Notes: generated by a model from the letters alone, not told the origin. A stretch of 64,000 nucleotides of DNA from CAZWEZ01 sp964632795 (GCA_964632795.1 CAZWEZ010000002.1:58466-122465), one strand, 5' to 3'; positions 17,585 to 27,513 are shown, counted from the stretch's first letter. A program made the numbers and translations.

Positions 17585-17743
17585 GCTGCCGGGGCAGCGG
17601 CCGGACGCTCCGCCGAGCGGTGGAGGGCGATTAAGGTCACCGCCTTCGAACGCCGCCAGATGGCCCAACTCAGAGAGGAACTGGATCAGGAATACGAGGC
17701 CCGTTTCCTGCCTCCCAATACAGGGTTGGAGGGCTGTTTGTTC

Positions 17744-17791
17744 GGTTGCGGGGGAAGGATTTGAACCTCCGGGCTTCAGGTTATGAGCCCG
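17744..17791 (-). other. tRNA-fMet 3'-half fragment (candidate attachment site)
   Basis: On the minus strand this reads as the 3' half of an initiator tRNA: anticodon CAT in GGGCTCATAACC, a T-arm GGAGG-TTCAAAT-CCTTC, the acceptor 3' strand CCCCGCA and then ACC. The 34 bases 17756-17789 match 20039-20072 of the intact tRNA at 32 positions. The acceptor half here pairs perfectly with the 5' strand CGCGGGG of the intact gene, better than that gene's own CTCCGCA. This is what is left when an element integrates into a tRNA and brings its own 3' end. Confidence 0.8.
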
Positions 17792-17829
17792 TTGTGTGGC
17801 TCGCATTGGCCGAGACCGACATTCACTGA

Positions 17830-18580
17830 TCACCTCGATTTAACGCCTCGGCCGGGGACACGGACCCGTTCAAGCAGATCGAGAAATTCTTGGACGTCAG
17901 CTTGGGCAAGATCATTGAACGGGTATGGACCGCCGACCCATTTCTCGTGCACTTCGTTCATCAGAAATTTCCATCCCCTCATGTGAGACTTCCGGAACAA
18001 TGGAAAAAAGCCAGTTCTCAAATTGTTTGGCCTCGATCCGACCGGAATCAACTCTCTTGTGGCTCTCGCTTGCTGGCCAGTAGATCAGAGAGAGTTCCCA
18101 ATCCCATCCAAACTCTTCAGGGAGTTCATTCCATAGGCTGGACTTCACGACAAATCCTAGAGGGCAATAAACGGAAAGTTCATCGTTGCGGAACGCCTTT
18201 AATAAATGCCCTTCTGTGTTTTCGAAACGCTCCCATCTTCCGTAGTCGTCGGTCTCGTATTTTCGCACCTCGCCAATCTTGTTCAGCCAGGAAAAAACAT
18301 CTCCCTGCCTGTTTTTTAGGTTAGCAATCTCCGAGTTAATCCATGAAATTTCATCTTTCCCCAGGACTTTTCTTAATTCATATTGCTTAGCATTAATCTC
18401 AAGATTGATAGCTTCAAGCTCTCGCTCAAGTGGAGCTCTCGCCTCCTTGATCGGTCTAGGATCAACAGCCTTACGGCCCCAAATTTCATAACCATTCTAT
18501 TCTGAACCATACAACCGCATTCCAAGCGCATTAAAGGCATCCGACAGAAAGAAATCTCGGTGAAAACTTGATGAATTCAT
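17830..18580 (-). pseudogene. Decayed partner gene of the HEPN protein (amber codon plus frameshift)
   Basis: The frame begins with ATG at 18578-18580, overlapping the TGA of the HEPN gene (ATGA), so it was once translated by coupling. It reads MNSSSFHRDFFLSDAFNALG, then meets an in-frame TAG at 18497-18499 (a TGG-to-TAG change would explain it). It stays open through a charged coiled-coil-like ERELEAINLEINAKQYELRK region and DNA-independent-looking sequence to TGA at 17912. Near 17985 a G-run (CCCC on plus) seems one base too long: deleting one restores a continuation, WKFLMNEVHEKWVGGPYPF, to a stop at 17830. The total is about 249 residues if repaired. Function unknown. Confidence 0.7.
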
Positions 18581-19746
18581 GTGTTGCTATGCCTTTTGAA
18601 TATCTTTGAGTTTTCTAGTCGAAGATCCATTACCGCTGGCCACTCACCCGGTGGCATTGCATTCAGATAACCGCCTGCCAAATGGCGGACAGCTTGAATG
18701 TAGATTTCAACAGAATTCTCTTGGTCCCGACCAATCAGATAAGGTTCTCGCCCGTGCGCAATTTGATTCCGATCAATCGTTAAATTCTTGAGTTTTTCAC
18801 GTACCGGCTTCTCCACAAGATTTGTCGTTCGAATAGCCTTCGCTAATTTCGAAGGCGTACGTTTGAGTATTGCGATACTATGCTTACTGAGCATGATCTC
18901 GGTGGCGATACAGAGGTTGAGGATAGCTTTATCGTCCCGACCAGCCATGTAATCAGCCATCCCATCGTAAAATGCTAGCATTCCTTGGTCGGCTTTCCGT
19001 CTTTCTTGGGTATGATGCGCCGCAAGAAGCCACCACCCCTTATTAAGTGGACTACCAAATCCAAGGGAAGGCTGATATTGGACAGCACCATACCATGTCG
19101 ATTCAATTTCACCTGCTCCGCGATGCCGTAACTCTGTGGCAATGTTGAAATCTTTTGTGATCGCCCCACCCATTCTTAATGGCCCAAGCATCGGATTGTG
19201 GGACGCCCTAATCCACCATTGATGCGTATACTGGCTTATGTGATCTAGCAGAAGGTTCAGTATTTCTATCGCGTCTACCCCGTGTTGGACATCAAGGCGG
19301 AATGCTCGGCACCATTTAGCAGTGTCACTAACCCCGTGTTCCATCCTGACACCACGGACGGCACTTGATGGGAGTTGAACGGCTCTTTCGACACACTGTG
19401 TACCCTCCGGAACGAGTACTTCATTGAAAGCTCCAGATGTTTCCGACTTCTCATCAACCGGAAAAGGGGGGTAAATTCGGACGATTTTTCCATCTCGTTG
19501 AATAGTCAAAACATCGGTAACTTCACCGACATCCACCAAAATTGATGTTGGCCTGAGATATATGTGAGATTCAAAATCTGGTGCCAAGCTATCATGGTAA
19601 GCCTCGATTTTGCTATCCGACAAGTTGGGCCATTCAAGCCCTTTTTCGAGACTTTTCTCTTCGGACATGTGAGCTTTAACCCCATATTGGCACCAATCGC
19701 GGGAGATTTCTCCGACCGGAAAATGATCACTGTTTATGTTTGACAC
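18577..19746 (-). CDS. HEPN-motif protein, candidate defence RNase
   Basis: A 389-residue protein. The C-terminal helical region carries RNQIAH at residues 326-331, which fits the R-x4-6-H catalytic signature of HEPN ribonucleases, within LVEKPVREKLKNLTIDRNQIAHG. The N-terminal two thirds are unrecognised. I choose the GTG at 19744-19746 because AGGAGG (plus 19753-19758) stands 6 nt before it; the frame is open a further 15 codons upstream. Lower GC than the flanks, placement in a tRNA-bounded island and coupling to a second gene all suggest transfer. An abortive-infection role is inference. Confidence 0.7.
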   Translation of the reverse strand: MSNINSDHFPVGEISRDWCQYGVKAHMSEEKSLEKGLEWPNLSDSKIEAYHDSLAPDFESHIYLRPTSILVDVGEVTDVLTIQRDGKIVRIYPPFPVDEKSETSGAFNEVLVPEGTQCVERAVQLPSSAVRGVRMEHGVSDTAKWCRAFRLDVQHGVDAIEILNLLLDHISQYTHQWWIRASHNPMLGPLRMGGAITKDFNIATELRHRGAGEIESTWYGAVQYQPSLGFGSPLNKGWWLLAAHHTQERRKADQGMLAFYDGMADYMAGRDDKAILNLCIATEIMLSKHSIAILKRTPSKLAKAIRTTNLVEKPVREKLKNLTIDRNQIAHGREPYLIGRDQENSVEIYIQAVRHLAGGYLNAMPPGEWPAVMDLRLENSKIFKRHSNT

Positions 19747-19752
19747 CCCTTG

Positions 19753-19758
19753 CCTCCT
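19753..19758 (-). promoter_or_regulatory. Strong Shine-Dalgarno that sets the HEPN gene start
   Basis: AGGAGG on the minus strand, 6 nt before GTG 19744-19746. It argues against the longer in-frame GTG start at 19791, which lacks any purine-rich element. Confidence 0.7.
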
Positions 19759-19830
19759 ACTAACCGTATAAGGTTTTCTATAGTTTTTCACTGTATCCTA
19801 GAAGAATGCAATTGGTTGATTTGTGATGGC

Positions 19831-19860
19831 ATTATACCTCGGCCACTTCTAGCTTCTCAA
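19831..19860 (-). promoter_or_regulatory. Sigma70-like promoter of the HEPN operon
   Basis: On the minus strand, TTGAGA (plus 19855-19860) is followed after 18 nt by a perfect TATAAT (plus 19831-19836). Transcription would start near 19824, giving a leader of about 75 nt to the GTG. Such a consensus -10 is unusual for the host's GC-rich promoters and fits an imported unit. Confidence 0.6.
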
Positions 19861-19986
19861 TTCTGCATTACTATCTAGCAGAACCAGATAGCAGCGTGTC
19901 ATATTCACCACAGGCTACGCTTTTTTTCTCCTCCTGGTGCTTCCACAGCGCTTCCACGAATGATTATTGTGTTGAGCATGAGGCAC

Positions 19987-20021
19987 AGAAAAACCCCATA
20001 ACCAATTGAGGTAATGGGGTT
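19987..20021 (-). terminator. Rho-independent terminator after tRNA-fMet
   Basis: On the minus strand an 8-bp stem, AACCCCAT (plus 20014-20021) with ATGGGGTT (plus 19992-19999), encloses a 14-nt loop and is followed by a run of five T. It ends the tRNA transcript 8 nt beyond its 3' end. Confidence 0.72.
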
Positions 20022-20028
20022 AATTTTG

Positions 20029-20772
<744 letters not shown>

Positions 20773-20780
<8 letters not shown>

Positions 20781-21831
20781 TTCCTTTCACCAGGACATCG
20801 ATTACGGCTTGGCGGGTAACCCGGCCGATCGGCCGGCCGTCGTCGTCGACGATCGTTGCATCGATGTCGCCGTCGATCAGTTGGGGCGCCAAGGCGTCGA
20901 TCTTGGTGTGGGCCGGAACCACGTTCGATGTCGCGGCGCCTTCATCCAGCGGCGTCATGACGGCCCGCGCCGAGAGAACCTTGGCCCGGGGAATGTCCTT
21001 GGTGAATTCCCTGACGTAGTCGGTCGCCGGCTCGAGGACCAGTCGCTCGGGCGATCCGGTTTGAATGATCAGGCCGTCCTTCATGATGGCGATCCGGTCG
21101 GCGACCCGGATCGCCTCGTCGAAATCGTGGGTGATGAAGACGATGGTCTTCTGCAGCAGGTTCTGAAGACGAAGGAATTCGTCCTGCATCTCGCGGCGGA
21201 TCAACGGATCGAGGGCCGAGAACGGCTCATCCAGGAACCACACGTCCGGCTCCACGGCCAGCGAGCGGGCGATCCCCACCCGCTGTTGCTGGCCGCCCGA
21301 GAGTTCCCTGGGGTAGTAGTTCTCACGCCCCTTGAGGCCGACCAGTTCGATCATTTCCATCGCCCGGTTGGTGCGTGTACCACGGTCGATGCCCTGGATT
21401 TCAAGGGGGAACGCGACGTTGCCGAGAACCGTCAGATGGGGCAGAAGGGCGAAATGCTGGAACACCATGCCCATCTTGTGGCGGCGGATTTCGGTGAGTT
21501 CCTGTTCCGGGATCGCCAGCAGGTCCCGGCCCTCGAAGACGACCTCTCCCGCCGTCGGTTCGATCAGCCTCGACAGACAACGCACCAATGTCGATTTGCC
21601 GGAGCCCGACAAGCCCATGACGACGAAGATCTCCCCCTCGCCCACCTGCAGCGTCGCATCGCGCACCCCGACCACGAAGCCGCCCTCGGCAAGGGCTTCC
21701 TCGGAAGGGGAAAAATGGTGGTCGTCGAGGAACCGGCGCGGCTCCGGTCCGAAAACCTTCCATAGCTTCCGGCACGATATCTTGACACCGTCCGGGCCGG
21801 TGTTTGCCCGGTGTTCAGATGGCGATGGCAT
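20773..21831 (-). CDS. Quaternary-amine ABC transporter ATP-binding subunit (ProV/OpuAA-like)
   Basis: A 352-residue ATPase. Walker A is GLSGSGKST (73-81), signature LSGGQQQR near 178, Walker B VWFLDEPFSALD near 200, H-loop ITHDFDEA near 232. A CBS-like C-terminal region (about 290-352, with GRPIGRVTRQAVID) is typical of the osmoregulated betaine class. The ATG at 21829-21831 is chosen; it overlaps the DeoR stop by 17 nt. It serves the binding protein and permease encoded divergently at 22826-25955. Confidence 0.9.
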
Positions 21832-22621
21832 CTTCGTACCCGCCGCTTGCCGAGACCACCTCGATACCGGTGTCCGCGAACGGTCCAACCACGTCGGGAT
21901 CCATGCAGTCGGTGATCAGCATGTCGATTCTCGAGGCCGGCAGGGCGGTGATCCGGTCGCGTTGCATCAATTTCCGCGTCGTCATGAGGATCACGGTTCT
22001 GGTGGCCTGTTCGCTCATCAGTCGGGCCAGGGTGGCATCCGCTTCGTAGGAATAGGTCAATCCCTCGCCAAGGGACAGGCCTTCCGCGGCAATGAAGGCG
22101 CAATCGGCGTTGAACGCCCTCAACATGCTCTCGGCGAAATCCCCGGAGGTCCCCAGTGTCCGGTGGCGAACCCGCCCGCCCAGCAGATAGGCCGAAATGG
22201 CGGGGCTTTCGGATAACAATGTCGCGACATTGACCCCCGGGGTGGCGACCATGAGCGGCATCCCCGTCGCCACCAGTTCCCGGGCCAGCGCCAAGACGGT
22301 CGAACCGTCGTTGATCAGCAACGTCTGATCGGGTTCGATGAAATCCAGCGCCTTGCGGGCGATGACCCGCTTGGCGTCGGCGTCCAGTTGTTCGCGCAAC
22401 GCGAAGGCCTGATCGGCCCCCCGGGGCGCCTTGATGGCGGCGCCGCCATGGGTCCGGCGGATCGAGCCTTCTTCTTCCAGGCTGTTGAGGTCGCGGCGGA
22501 TGGTGGCGACCGATGCCCCGAACCGCCTGGAAAGATCCTCGACGCTCACCGCGCCCTCCAGCATCAACTGACGCTGGATGGCCTGTCTCCGGGCCGTGGG
22601 ATTGTAGCTTCGATCACCCAT
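21815..22621 (-). CDS. DeoR/GlpR-family transcriptional regulator
   Basis: A 268-residue repressor. The winged helix is at residues 6-58 (RRQAIQRQLMLEGAVSVEDLSRRFGASVATIRRDLNSLE). The effector domain carries the sugar-phosphate-binding NDGSTVLALARELV and CAFIAAEGLSLGEGLTYS segments. GlpR-type members answer to glycerol-3-phosphate, which fits the glp genes transcribed divergently from the same intergenic region. It leads an operon with the ATPase and HAD phosphatase and probably controls both directions. Confidence 0.9.
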   Translation of the reverse strand: MGDRSYNPTARRQAIQRQLMLEGAVSVEDLSRRFGASVATIRRDLNSLEEEGSIRRTHGGAAIKAPRGADQAFALREQLDADAKRVIARKALDFIEPDQTLLINDGSTVLALARELVATGMPLMVATPGVNVATLLSESPAISAYLLGGRVRHRTLGTSGDFAESMLRAFNADCAFIAAEGLSLGEGLTYSYEADATLARLMSEQATRTVILMTTRKLMQRDRITALPASRIDMLITDCMDPDVVGPFADTGIEVVSASGGYEDAIAI

Positions 22622-22668
22622 GTCACGATCATATAATCACATAAACGATCATTCATTCCTAAATTTCG

Positions 22669-22692
22669 ATCAAAATCAAGAACCATTTTGAT
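22669..22692. promoter_or_regulatory. Inverted repeat in the divergent control region, candidate operator
   Basis: ATCAAAAT and ATTTTGAT form an 8-bp inverted repeat with an 8-nt spacer, preceded by two ACGATCAT repeats at 22624-22652. The AT-rich region lies between the DeoR gene and the binding-protein gene, where a DeoR-family repressor would bind. Assignment to this regulator is inference. Confidence 0.4.
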
Positions 22693-22825
22693 TGATTTAT
22701 TGCCGAATGGGGTGCTAGCATCCTCCCACAGTTCTGCCGCGACCTTTCCGGGGCGCCTCGGCGCTTCACCGAATCAAACACGATGGTTCCGCTTTGAACT
22801 CGAGGAAAACAGGGAGGTAGAAATC

Positions 22826-23806
22826 ATGCTCGGAAGATGTCGTCACTTATTGGCCAGCGCAATCGTCGTCGGGCTGCTGGCCGGGGTCGGGAGCCTTGGG
22901 GTTTCCCGGACCGCCGACGCCGGCGTGCCGGAATCCAAGGATACCATCAAGATCGTGATCATGGGTTATTCCGGCGACAACATCATCATGTACATCTACG
23001 GCAAACTGATCGAGAAGCTGGGTTATAACATCGAGTATACGCCCGCCGACTATCTCGGCCAGTTCGCCGGTCTGGAAGCCGGAGATCTCCACATCGGCTC
23101 GCCGGGTTGGGACACCACCGCCAAGGCCGCCATGGCCGCCGCCTGGGGGTCGGGCAAGGTGCTCAACATGGGGAACATGGGGATCGCGGTCAACGAGGAC
23201 TGGTGGTATCCCCTTTACGTCAAGGACAAATGCCCCGGCCTTCCCGATTGGAAAGCGTTGCTCGACCCCACCTGCGCCGAGTCGCTTTCGGTGGCCGAGA
23301 CCTCGCCCAAGGGGCGGTTCCTGAGCGGCCCCATCGAGTGGGGCGGCCATGACGCCGAGAGGGTCGAAGCCCTGAATCTGCCGTTCGAGGTCATCCATGC
23401 CGGCAGCGACGGCGCGCTCACCGCCGAGTTCGTCGCCTCCATCAAGCGCAAGCAGCCGATCGTCGGCTGGACCTGGGAGCCTTTCTGGCTGCCGGCGCTC
23501 TTTGAGGGCGAGTTCGTGGTATGGCCGGACTATGACGATGCCTGCTACGAGGATGCGAGCTGGGGCCCCAATCCCGATAAGACCCATGATTGCGGCCGTC
23601 CGCGCGGCTTCATGTGGAAGTCCGCCTGGGCCGGCGGCGAATCCATCTGGCCGAAAGCCTATGATGTATGGCGCAAATTCAATCTCGACGCCAAGACCAT
23701 GGGTGAAATGGTCAATAAAAGCGACATCGAGGGGGTGCCCACAGAACAGGTCGCCCAGGATTGGATCGACAGCCACCAAAGCACCTGGAAGTCCTGGCTC
23801 GAATAA
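22826..23806 (+). CDS. Glycine betaine/choline-type ABC substrate-binding protein (ProX/OpuAC-like)
   Basis: A 326-residue periplasmic protein. The ATG at 22826 follows AGGGAGGT at 22811-22818 and opens a signal peptide of about 33 residues. The mature part has the OpuAC fold and many tryptophans (EDWWYPLY, GWTWEPFWLPALFEG, WKSAWAGGESIW) of the kind that build a cation-pi box for a quaternary ammonium group. DDACYEDASWGPNP and the extra cysteines suggest a disulphide. The exact ligand could be betaine, choline or glycerophosphocholine. Confidence 0.88.
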   Translation: MLGRCRHLLASAIVVGLLAGVGSLGVSRTADAGVPESKDTIKIVIMGYSGDNIIMYIYGKLIEKLGYNIEYTPADYLGQFAGLEAGDLHIGSPGWDTTAKAAMAAAWGSGKVLNMGNMGIAVNEDWWYPLYVKDKCPGLPDWKALLDPTCAESLSVAETSPKGRFLSGPIEWGGHDAERVEALNLPFEVIHAGSDGALTAEFVASIKRKQPIVGWTWEPFWLPALFEGEFVVWPDYDDACYEDASWGPNPDKTHDCGRPRGFMWKSAWAGGESIWPKAYDVWRKFNLDAKTMGEMVNKSDIEGVPTEQVAQDWIDSHQSTWKSWLE

Positions 23807-23847
23807 GCGGGGCATTTACAGTAGCGGTCGATCCGCGCGAAAACAGA

Positions 23848-23884
23848 CGGCGGCCGGTGTGATCATACCGGTCGCCGCCCTTTT
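23848..23884 (+). terminator. Stem-loop with T-tract between binding protein and permease genes
   Basis: An 11-bp stem, 23848-23858 with 23867-23877 (one G-U pair) and an 8-nt loop, is followed by CCCTTTTCC. It probably lets partial read-through, keeping the permease below the binding protein. Confidence 0.5.
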
Positions 23885-23900
23885 CCGGGCACTGGACCTT

Positions 23901-23933
23901 ATACCAAGGGTCATTATCAGTGCCCCTTGGTAT
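23901..23933. repeat. ATACCAA-ended 33-bp palindromic repeat
   Basis: ATACCAAGG...CCTTGGTAT enclosing GTCATTATCAGTGC. It is inverted with respect to the copy at 7289-7321 (30 of 33 identical). It lies 9 nt before the permease ATG. Confidence 0.8.
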
Positions 23934-23942
23934 TAGTATGCG

Positions 23943-25955
23943 ATGACGTCGATCACTATCGCCGATAAGTCCAATACCGTTCATCTCAGGCCCGGCACGG
24001 CGGCGATCCTGCTCGCTCTGGCGGCGACGGTCCTGCTCATGTGGTTCAACGGCATGGTGCCGTGGGCCATGGAATATCCGGACCCCTGGGTGGTTCATGT
24101 CGATCGCTGGTTGACCATCTCGTTCAAGTGGCTGGTCAACGATGCCGATCTCGGACTGTTTACCTTCAAGGAGATGACCCGGGCCTTTGGGGCGATGCTC
24201 GACGCCCCGGTCCTCTTTCTGAAGGGTTTGCTCTCGACCGGGTTCAAGTTCGAGAGCGAGGACGGCTTGGTCCTCAAATTCCCGCCGCTTTCATGGATCG
24301 GCGTCATCGCCGTTTTCACCCTGATCGGAATATCCCTCGGCAACTGGCGCCTGGTCGTCTTCATTGCCGCCTCCTTTATCTACGTCGCCCTCATCGGTCT
24401 CTGGGAAAGCACGATGCTGACCTTCGCCTCGATCATCGTCGCCGTGGTGATCGGGGTGGTGACGGGGGTGCTGCTGGGGATAGCGGCCTATCGCTGGAAG
24501 CCGGTGGACATGATCCTGACGCCGGTCTTCGACTTCATGCAGACGATGCCGGTCTTCGCTTATCTGGTGCCGGCCCTGATGCTGTTCGGCTACGGCCCCG
24601 CCGCCGCCATGGTGGTGACCCTGATCTACGCCATGCCGCCCATGGCGCGCGTCACCAAGATCTCTCTCGGCCAGGTTCGCGAGGAGACGGTGGAGTTCGG
24701 CAGGATGGCGGGATGCTCGCGACGCCAATTGACGTGGAAGGTCATGTTGCCGTCGATCCGTCCCCGCCTCATGGTCGGCGTCAACCAGGTCATCATGCTG
24801 ACCTTGAACATGGTGATCATCGCTTCGATGATCGGCGCCGGTGGGCTTGGCTTCAATGTCTGGCAATCCCTGAAGGCGCTCAGGATCGGCCAGGGCGCCG
24901 AGGCGGGAATCGCCATCACCCTGGTCGCCATCGTTCTCGACCGCATCAGCCAGCGCTACGCCGCCCGCCGTCCGGAGCATAAGGACACCCCGGAAACCTT
25001 TGCCATGCGCCACCGGTTTCTGATCGCCGCCGCCGGGTTCGCCGTCGTCTTCACGGTGATCGGTCTCAGGGTGCCCGCCGTGGCAACGGTGCCCGAGGAT
25101 TGGATAATGTCCACCGGGCGTTTCTGGGACAACATCATCGATTGGATCAACCTCAATCTCTATGTCTATATCCGCGCCGTGCGCGACTCGTTCTTCATTT
25201 ACCTTTTGAAGCCCTTCAAGCATTTCATGCTGTCCCTGCCCTGGCTCGGCGTGACGCTGATCCTGGCCGCCATCGGCTACCGCCTCGGCGGTTGGCGCCT
25301 TGCCCTTCTGGAGGTCGGGCTGATCGGCTTCATCGCCGTCGTGGGTTTATGGGAAAAGGCGATGATCTCGGCCTATCTGGTCGGCGTATGCGTTTTGCTG
25401 GCGAGCCTGATCGGCATCCCCATCGGCATCGCGGCGTCTAGAAACGACCGCCTCGATCGTATCGTCGCGGTGATTATCGACACCCTGCAGACCCTGCCGG
25501 CGTTCGTCTATCTTATCCCGGTGATCATGCTGTTCAGCGTCGGCGATTTCTCGGCCATGATCGCGGTCGTGCTGTATGCCGTGGTGCCGGCGATCCGCTA
25601 CACCAACCACGGCCTGCGCCAGGTGCCCGAGGATGTCATGGAAGCGTCCCGCTCCATGGGCTGCACCCAAAGCCAGATTCTATGGCGGGTGCAACTTCCC
25701 CTGGCCCTTCCCGACATCATGCTGGGCATCAACCAGACCCTGATGATGGGGCTCTCCATGCTGGTGATCACGGCGCTGGTGGGCACCCGCGATCTTGGCC
25801 AGGAAACATTGATCGCGCTTTCCACGGTGGATCCGGGACGGGGACTGACCGCCGGTATCTGCGTGGCATTCATCGCCATCGCCGCCGATCGCCTGATCAA
25901 CGCCTGGGCGAGACGGCGAAAGAAGGAACTCGGACTGGATGACTCGAACATCTAG
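23943..25955 (+). CDS. Fused double-domain quaternary-amine ABC permease (ProW-ProW)
   Basis: A 670-residue membrane protein holding two complete binding-protein-dependent permease domains. The first is at about residues 120-340 with the EAA loop EFGRMAGCSRRQLTWKVMLPSIRP. The second is at about 440-660 with EASRSMGCTQSQILWRVQLPLALP. Most ProW proteins have one such domain and form homodimers; here one chain supplies both halves. Each half begins with extra hydrophobic helices. The stop region overlaps the start of glpA by 17 nt, tying uptake to glycerol-3-phosphate oxidation. Confidence 0.9.
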   Translation: MTSITIADKSNTVHLRPGTAAILLALAATVLLMWFNGMVPWAMEYPDPWVVHVDRWLTISFKWLVNDADLGLFTFKEMTRAFGAMLDAPVLFLKGLLSTGFKFESEDGLVLKFPPLSWIGVIAVFTLIGISLGNWRLVVFIAASFIYVALIGLWESTMLTFASIIVAVVIGVVTGVLLGIAAYRWKPVDMILTPVFDFMQTMPVFAYLVPALMLFGYGPAAAMVVTLIYAMPPMARVTKISLGQVREETVEFGRMAGCSRRQLTWKVMLPSIRPRLMVGVNQVIMLTLNMVIIASMIGAGGLGFNVWQSLKALRIGQGAEAGIAITLVAIVLDRISQRYAARRPEHKDTPETFAMRHRFLIAAAGFAVVFTVIGLRVPAVATVPEDWIMSTGRFWDNIIDWINLNLYVYIRAVRDSFFIYLLKPFKHFMLSLPWLGVTLILAAIGYRLGGWRLALLEVGLIGFIAVVGLWEKAMISAYLVGVCVLLASLIGIPIGIAASRNDRLDRIVAVIIDTLQTLPAFVYLIPVIMLFSVGDFSAMIAVVLYAVVPAIRYTNHGLRQVPEDVMEASRSMGCTQSQILWRVQLPLALPDIMLGINQTLMMGLSMLVITALVGTRDLGQETLIALSTVDPGRGLTAGICVAFIAIAADRLINAWARRRKKELGLDDSNI

Positions 25956-27513
25956 GGCGGACGGGGACAGGCCGCGGGCGGTCGTCATCGGCGGCGGCGC
26001 CACGGGGTGCGGGGTGGCGCGCGATCTGGTCCTGCGCGGGCTCGACGTCACGCTGGTCGAGTACGGCGATCTGGGCAGCGGGACCAGCAGCCGCTTCCAC
26101 GGCATGTTGCAGAGCGGCGCCCGCTATGTCGTAAGCGATACACGATACGCCGCCGAATGCATGGAGGAGCGGCGTATCGTCGCCGGCCTCGTTGCCAACG
26201 CGGTCGAGCTGAGCGGCGGATTGTTCGTCGCCCTCGATGAAGACCCTCCCGAGTTCGCGGACCGCTTCGCGCAAGGGTGCCGGTCGGCCCGGATTCCGGT
26301 CGAGGAACTCGATCCCGGCCGTGTCATGAGTGACCAGCCCGCCATCAGCCGCCGCGTCGTCCGCGCCTTTTCGGTTCCCGACGCGACGATCAATTCGTGG
26401 CGGCTGGTCAACTCGCTGGCCGACGACATCCAGGGGCGGGGCGGGCTCGTCCTGTCCCGCCATCAGGTCACGGCGATCGATGTCCGGGGAGGCCGGGTGC
26501 GGGCCGTCATCGTCAAGGGAAACGGAAGCGAGCGCCGCATCGAGACCGACATCGTCGTCAACGCCTCGGGTTCGTGGTCGGCCCGCGTCGCCGCGCTGGC
26601 CGATCAACGGGTCGATCTGGAGTTGACCAAGGGGGCGATCATCGTCCTGGCCCATCGCCTCGTCGGGGCCGTGGTCAACCGCTGCCGGCCGCCATCCAGC
26701 CACGACATCATCGTTCCGACGGGTACCGTAAGCCTGTTCGGAACCACTTCCGAAGTGGTCGAGGACCCGGACACGACGACGGTCGGGGCGGCCGAAATTC
26801 AGGTGTTGCTGGACGGCGCCGAACCCCTCATCCCCGGCATCCGGCAGTATCGGGCCTTGCGCGCCTGGGCGGGTGTCCGCCCGCTGGTCAAGCCGGCCGA
26901 TTGGCCGGACGGCACTCCCCTGTCGAGACGCCATCAGGTGATCGATCACGCCGAGGACGGTCTTCACGGTTTCTTCACGGTCTGCGGCGGCTCCCTGACC
27001 ACCCACCGCTCGATGGCCGAGGATGTGGGCAACCATGTCTGCCGGCAATTGGGACTCTCCCGACCTTGCCGGACGGCGACCACGCCGTTGGGGGAGGACG
27101 GCGCTCGAGACCACTGGCGGCCCACGGAAAATTACCAGCGCCTTGAACGCGAGGGCAGGTTCGACATCCCGATTTGTGAATGCGAAGCGGTCGATGGGGC
27201 GGCCATTTCCGAACTCATCGAGACCCGGGGCATGAAACGGCTTCACGACCTCAGGCGCCGGCTGCGGATCGGCTTCGGGCCGTGCCAGGGGACGTTCTGC
27301 GGCCCCCGCGTGGCGGGACTGCTGGCCGAAGCCGATCCCGATTTCCGGACCGAAGCGGAACTCGGACGCTTCTGGAGCGAACGCCTGAAGGGCATGGCGC
27401 TGACCGCGTGGGGGGAACAGGCGCGACAGCTTCTCCTCAGCGACGCGGTCTATCGCGAAACGCTGGGCATCCGGCTGGGCCGGGAAATCTTGCCGGCCGA
27501 GGATCATCGATGA
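25939..27513 (+). CDS. glpA: Anaerobic-type glycerol-3-phosphate dehydrogenase subunit A
   Basis: A 524-residue flavoprotein. The FAD-binding Rossmann motif is VVIGGGATGCGVARDLVLRG (about residues 14-33), followed by GSGTSSRFHGMLQSGARYV. The C-terminal BFD-like domain (about 405-460) has ICECEAV and GFGPCQGTFCGPR, the four cysteines for a [2Fe-2S] cluster. It oxidises sn-glycerol-3-phosphate to dihydroxyacetone phosphate and passes electrons through GlpB/GlpC to quinone. It overlaps the permease gene and glpB. Confidence 0.93.
   Translation: MTRTSRADGDRPRAVVIGGGATGCGVARDLVLRGLDVTLVEYGDLGSGTSSRFHGMLQSGARYVVSDTRYAAECMEERRIVAGLVANAVELSGGLFVALDEDPPEFADRFAQGCRSARIPVEELDPGRVMSDQPAISRRVVRAFSVPDATINSWRLVNSLADDIQGRGGLVLSRHQVTAIDVRGGRVRAVIVKGNGSERRIETDIVVNASGSWSARVAALADQRVDLELTKGAIIVLAHRLVGAVVNRCRPPSSHDIIVPTGTVSLFGTTSEVVEDPDTTTVGAAEIQVLLDGAEPLIPGIRQYRALRAWAGVRPLVKPADWPDGTPLSRRHQVIDHAEDGLHGFFTVCGGSLTTHRSMAEDVGNHVCRQLGLSRPCRTATTPLGEDGARDHWRPTENYQRLEREGRFDIPICECEAVDGAAISELIETRGMKRLHDLRRRLRIGFGPCQGTFCGPRVAGLLAEADPDFRTEAELGRFWSERLKGMALTAWGEQARQLLLSDAVYRETLGIRLGREILPAEDHR

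Noticed and set aside
17640..17763. A frame AIKVTAFERRQMAQLREELDQEYEARF just left of the tRNA fragment
   Set aside because: It has no start codon or ribosome binding site. It may be a gene remnant but cannot be named.
18497..18499. In-frame TAG as a recoded (pyrrolysine or suppressor) codon, given the corrinoid protein nearby
   Set aside because: TAG is used as an ordinary stop elsewhere (rpmB, the LysM gene), a frameshift further down shows decay, and no recoding gene is seen.
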